Positions 27,255 to 28,538 of a DNA stretch of 28,538 bases are shown piece after piece (position 1 is the first letter of the stretch; each line of letters begins with the position of its first letter). The position numbers and the translations under genes were made by a program. The notes beneath the pieces were generated by a model. That model had not been told where the DNA came from, searched no databases, and saw nothing but the letters and a program-made list of their open reading frames with translations. This DNA is from JAMCZZ01 sp964363695 (GTDB lineage Bacteria > Patescibacteriota > UBA1384 > XYA2-FULL-43-10 > 1-14-0-10-43-13), in contig CAYIJI010000005.1 in the NCBI GenBank assembly GCA_964363695.1, positions 1-28,538 of the forward strand, read 5' to 3'.

Positions 27255-28538
27255 ATGAAGAAAATTTTAAAGATTATGAGCTATCTTCTGGTTGCTTTAG
27301 TTTTTGCTACCACTTTATCGGGCTGTACAAAAAAGACTGCTTCTGGCGGGAACATTGTAATTTGGAGTTTTGAAGAGGAAGACGCTTGGAAGCCGGTAAT
27401 CAAAAATTTCCAAAAAAACAACAAGAATTATACTGTGGTGTACAAGAAGCAGAAACTAGATTCAGACTATGAAAACCGCGTTTTAAACTCGATCGCATCA
27501 GGCGCAGAACCGGACGTATGGGCAATGCCAAACGATTGGGTTTTCCGCCACAAAGAAAAGCTTGCCCCAATGCCGGAGGGGATAGCTAAAAGTGTAAATT
27601 TAGACAAGCAGTACGTCCAATCAATAAAGGAATCCGTCTACATAAACGACAAGACCTACGCCCTCTCGCCTTCGGTCGAACCCTTGATGGTTTACTACAA
27701 TCCAAGTGTGTTCAGTGCCGCCTCAAAGGCTTACAACGAAGCAAATAAAGGAGATAAAGAAGCAATAAAAAGAGCCAATGATCTTTTAACCGCGCCTCCA
27801 AAAACATGGACCGATTTTGTTGAAGCGTCAAATATTATCTCTCAAAACGGAGTGGCCGGCGTTGCTCTTGGCACAAAGGAAATACCTTACTCGCAAGATA
27901 TTCTATACCTTCTAATGCTTCAAAATGAAACTAGCATCCTCTCCGGCGATTCTAAATTAGCCACCTTTAACTTGCCAAAAACTACCTCGACCGGCGCAAA
28001 TGACAACCCGGGAACACGTGCTCTGGAATTCTATACCTCGTTTGCCGATCCAAATTCTGAAAACTTTTGTTGGGACGGCTCCCTTGGCGATGCCATAGAC
28101 GCCTTCGCCAATGGTCAAGTCGGCATGATTTTCGGTTACTCAAGCCTTCAAAATACTCTTCTGCAAAAATACCCTAGTTTAAAATATAAAAAAGCTTTTG
28201 CGCCGCAGCTGTCGGAAGACGCAGAAAAAATTACCGATTACGCAAAATTCACCGCTTACGGCGTGAGTAAATTTTCAAAAAACCCAAATATTTCTTGGAA
28301 TTTAGTAATGACTCTAGTTGATGATACTTCAGCAAATAGTTTCAACTCAGCCAATCGCCTCTATACTTCAAAAAAAGCTGCCAGTTACGATATCTCCATT
28401 AAAAGCCGCACCGGCAATAATCCCGAAAAACTGGCCTTGGCCACAGCTCATTCCTTAATAAAAGGAAGATATCCGGTTGAATTTGATTCCCTAACAAACG
28501 ATGCGGTTTTATCTGTTAATTCCGGAGCGCAAAGCCCC
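27255..28538 (+). CDS. ABC-type solute-binding lipoprotein (sugar-binding type), 3' end outside window
   Basis: Predicted extracytoplasmic substrate-binding protein of an ABC importer. GGAGG (27246-27250) lies 4 nt before ATG 27255. A lipoprotein signal (MKKILKIMSYLLVALVFATT) ends in L-S-G-Cys24. The mature part begins NIVIWSFEEEDAWKPVIKNFQ and continues with SGAEPDVWAMPNDWVFRH, SPSVEPLMVYYNPSVF, PPKTWTDFVEAS and AFANGQVGMIFGYSS, the order found in family-1 (sugar) solute-binding proteins. The frame is open for 428 codons to the last base, so the gene is cut by the window. Permease genes would be expected to the right. Confidence 0.9.
   Translation, partial: MKKILKIMSYLLVALVFATTLSGCTKKTASGGNIVIWSFEEEDAWKPVIKNFQKNNKNYTVVYKKQKLDSDYENRVLNSIASGAEPDVWAMPNDWVFRHKEKLAPMPEGIAKSVNLDKQYVQSIKESVYINDKTYALSPSVEPLMVYYNPSVFSAASKAYNEANKGDKEAIKRANDLLTAPPKTWTDFVEASNIISQNGVAGVALGTKEIPYSQDILYLLMLQNETSILSGDSKLATFNLPKTTSTGANDNPGTRALEFYTSFADPNSENFCWDGSLGDAIDAFANGQVGMIFGYSSLQNTLLQKYPSLKYKKAFAPQLSEDAEKITDYAKFTAYGVSKFSKNPNISWNLVMTLVDDTSANSFNSANRLYTSKKAASYDISIKSRTGNNPEKLALATAHSLIKGRYPVEFDSLTNDAVLSVNSGAQSP

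Overview
The window looks like a chromosomal segment of a candidate-phyla-radiation (Patescibacteria) bacterium. Evidence: compact genes of about 40% GC, a mix of housekeeping genes with many small membrane proteins lacking clear homologues, repeat-filled intergenic gaps, and family variants typical of that group (long Ndk, a TRM11-like methylase with a TEPFLG motif, a CSICTIAAG membrane protein). The code is standard: TGA ends hsp20, the EamA transporter and the 150-aa orphan gene. No phylum-level marker is present, so the lineage is inference.

Layout, left to right. 1-2.5 kb: mscL (-) and a secreted alpha/beta-hydrolase lipoprotein (+). 2.5-4.8 kb (-): a four-helix-bundle gene, a 45-nt remnant of the yraN 5' end, an AbiE-type toxin-antitoxin pair with its own promoter and operator, then intact yraN; the pair appears to have been inserted between the four-helix gene and yraN. 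5-6.7 kb: an orphan 138-aa gene behind a consensus promoter (-) and a TrmB-like regulator (+). 6.7-9.2 kb (-): rplS, rpmA and a TRM11-like RNA methylase carrying several repeat-derived peptides. 9.3-13.3 kb: a MITE-like element with terminal inverted repeats, then dnaE (+). 13.4-19.2 kb (-): a lycopene-cyclase-domain protein, a PH-domain protein, a WecA/MraY-family enzyme, ndk, an M16 peptidase, tRNA-Arg, a membrane protein and tRNA-Ser. 19.5-21.1 kb (+): a CPHC thioredoxin-like protein directly joined to a CSIC membrane protein, then a helical orphan. 21.3-22.3 kb (-): superoxide dismutase and a small membrane protein, with a possible 17-codon leader. 22.7-28.5 kb: tRNA-Ser, an orphan 150-aa gene, an EamA transporter, comF (-), hsp20, galU, and the start of a solute-binding lipoprotein cut by the window end.

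The strongest non-gene signal is a nested population of short palindromic repeats in almost every gap and inside one gene. A 20-bp palindrome (CCTGCCTGCC GGCAGGCAGG) can be shown from empty-site paralogues within this window to have inserted cleanly into older repeats. Several repeats also supply false start codons or the apparent ribosome-binding site of the next gene.
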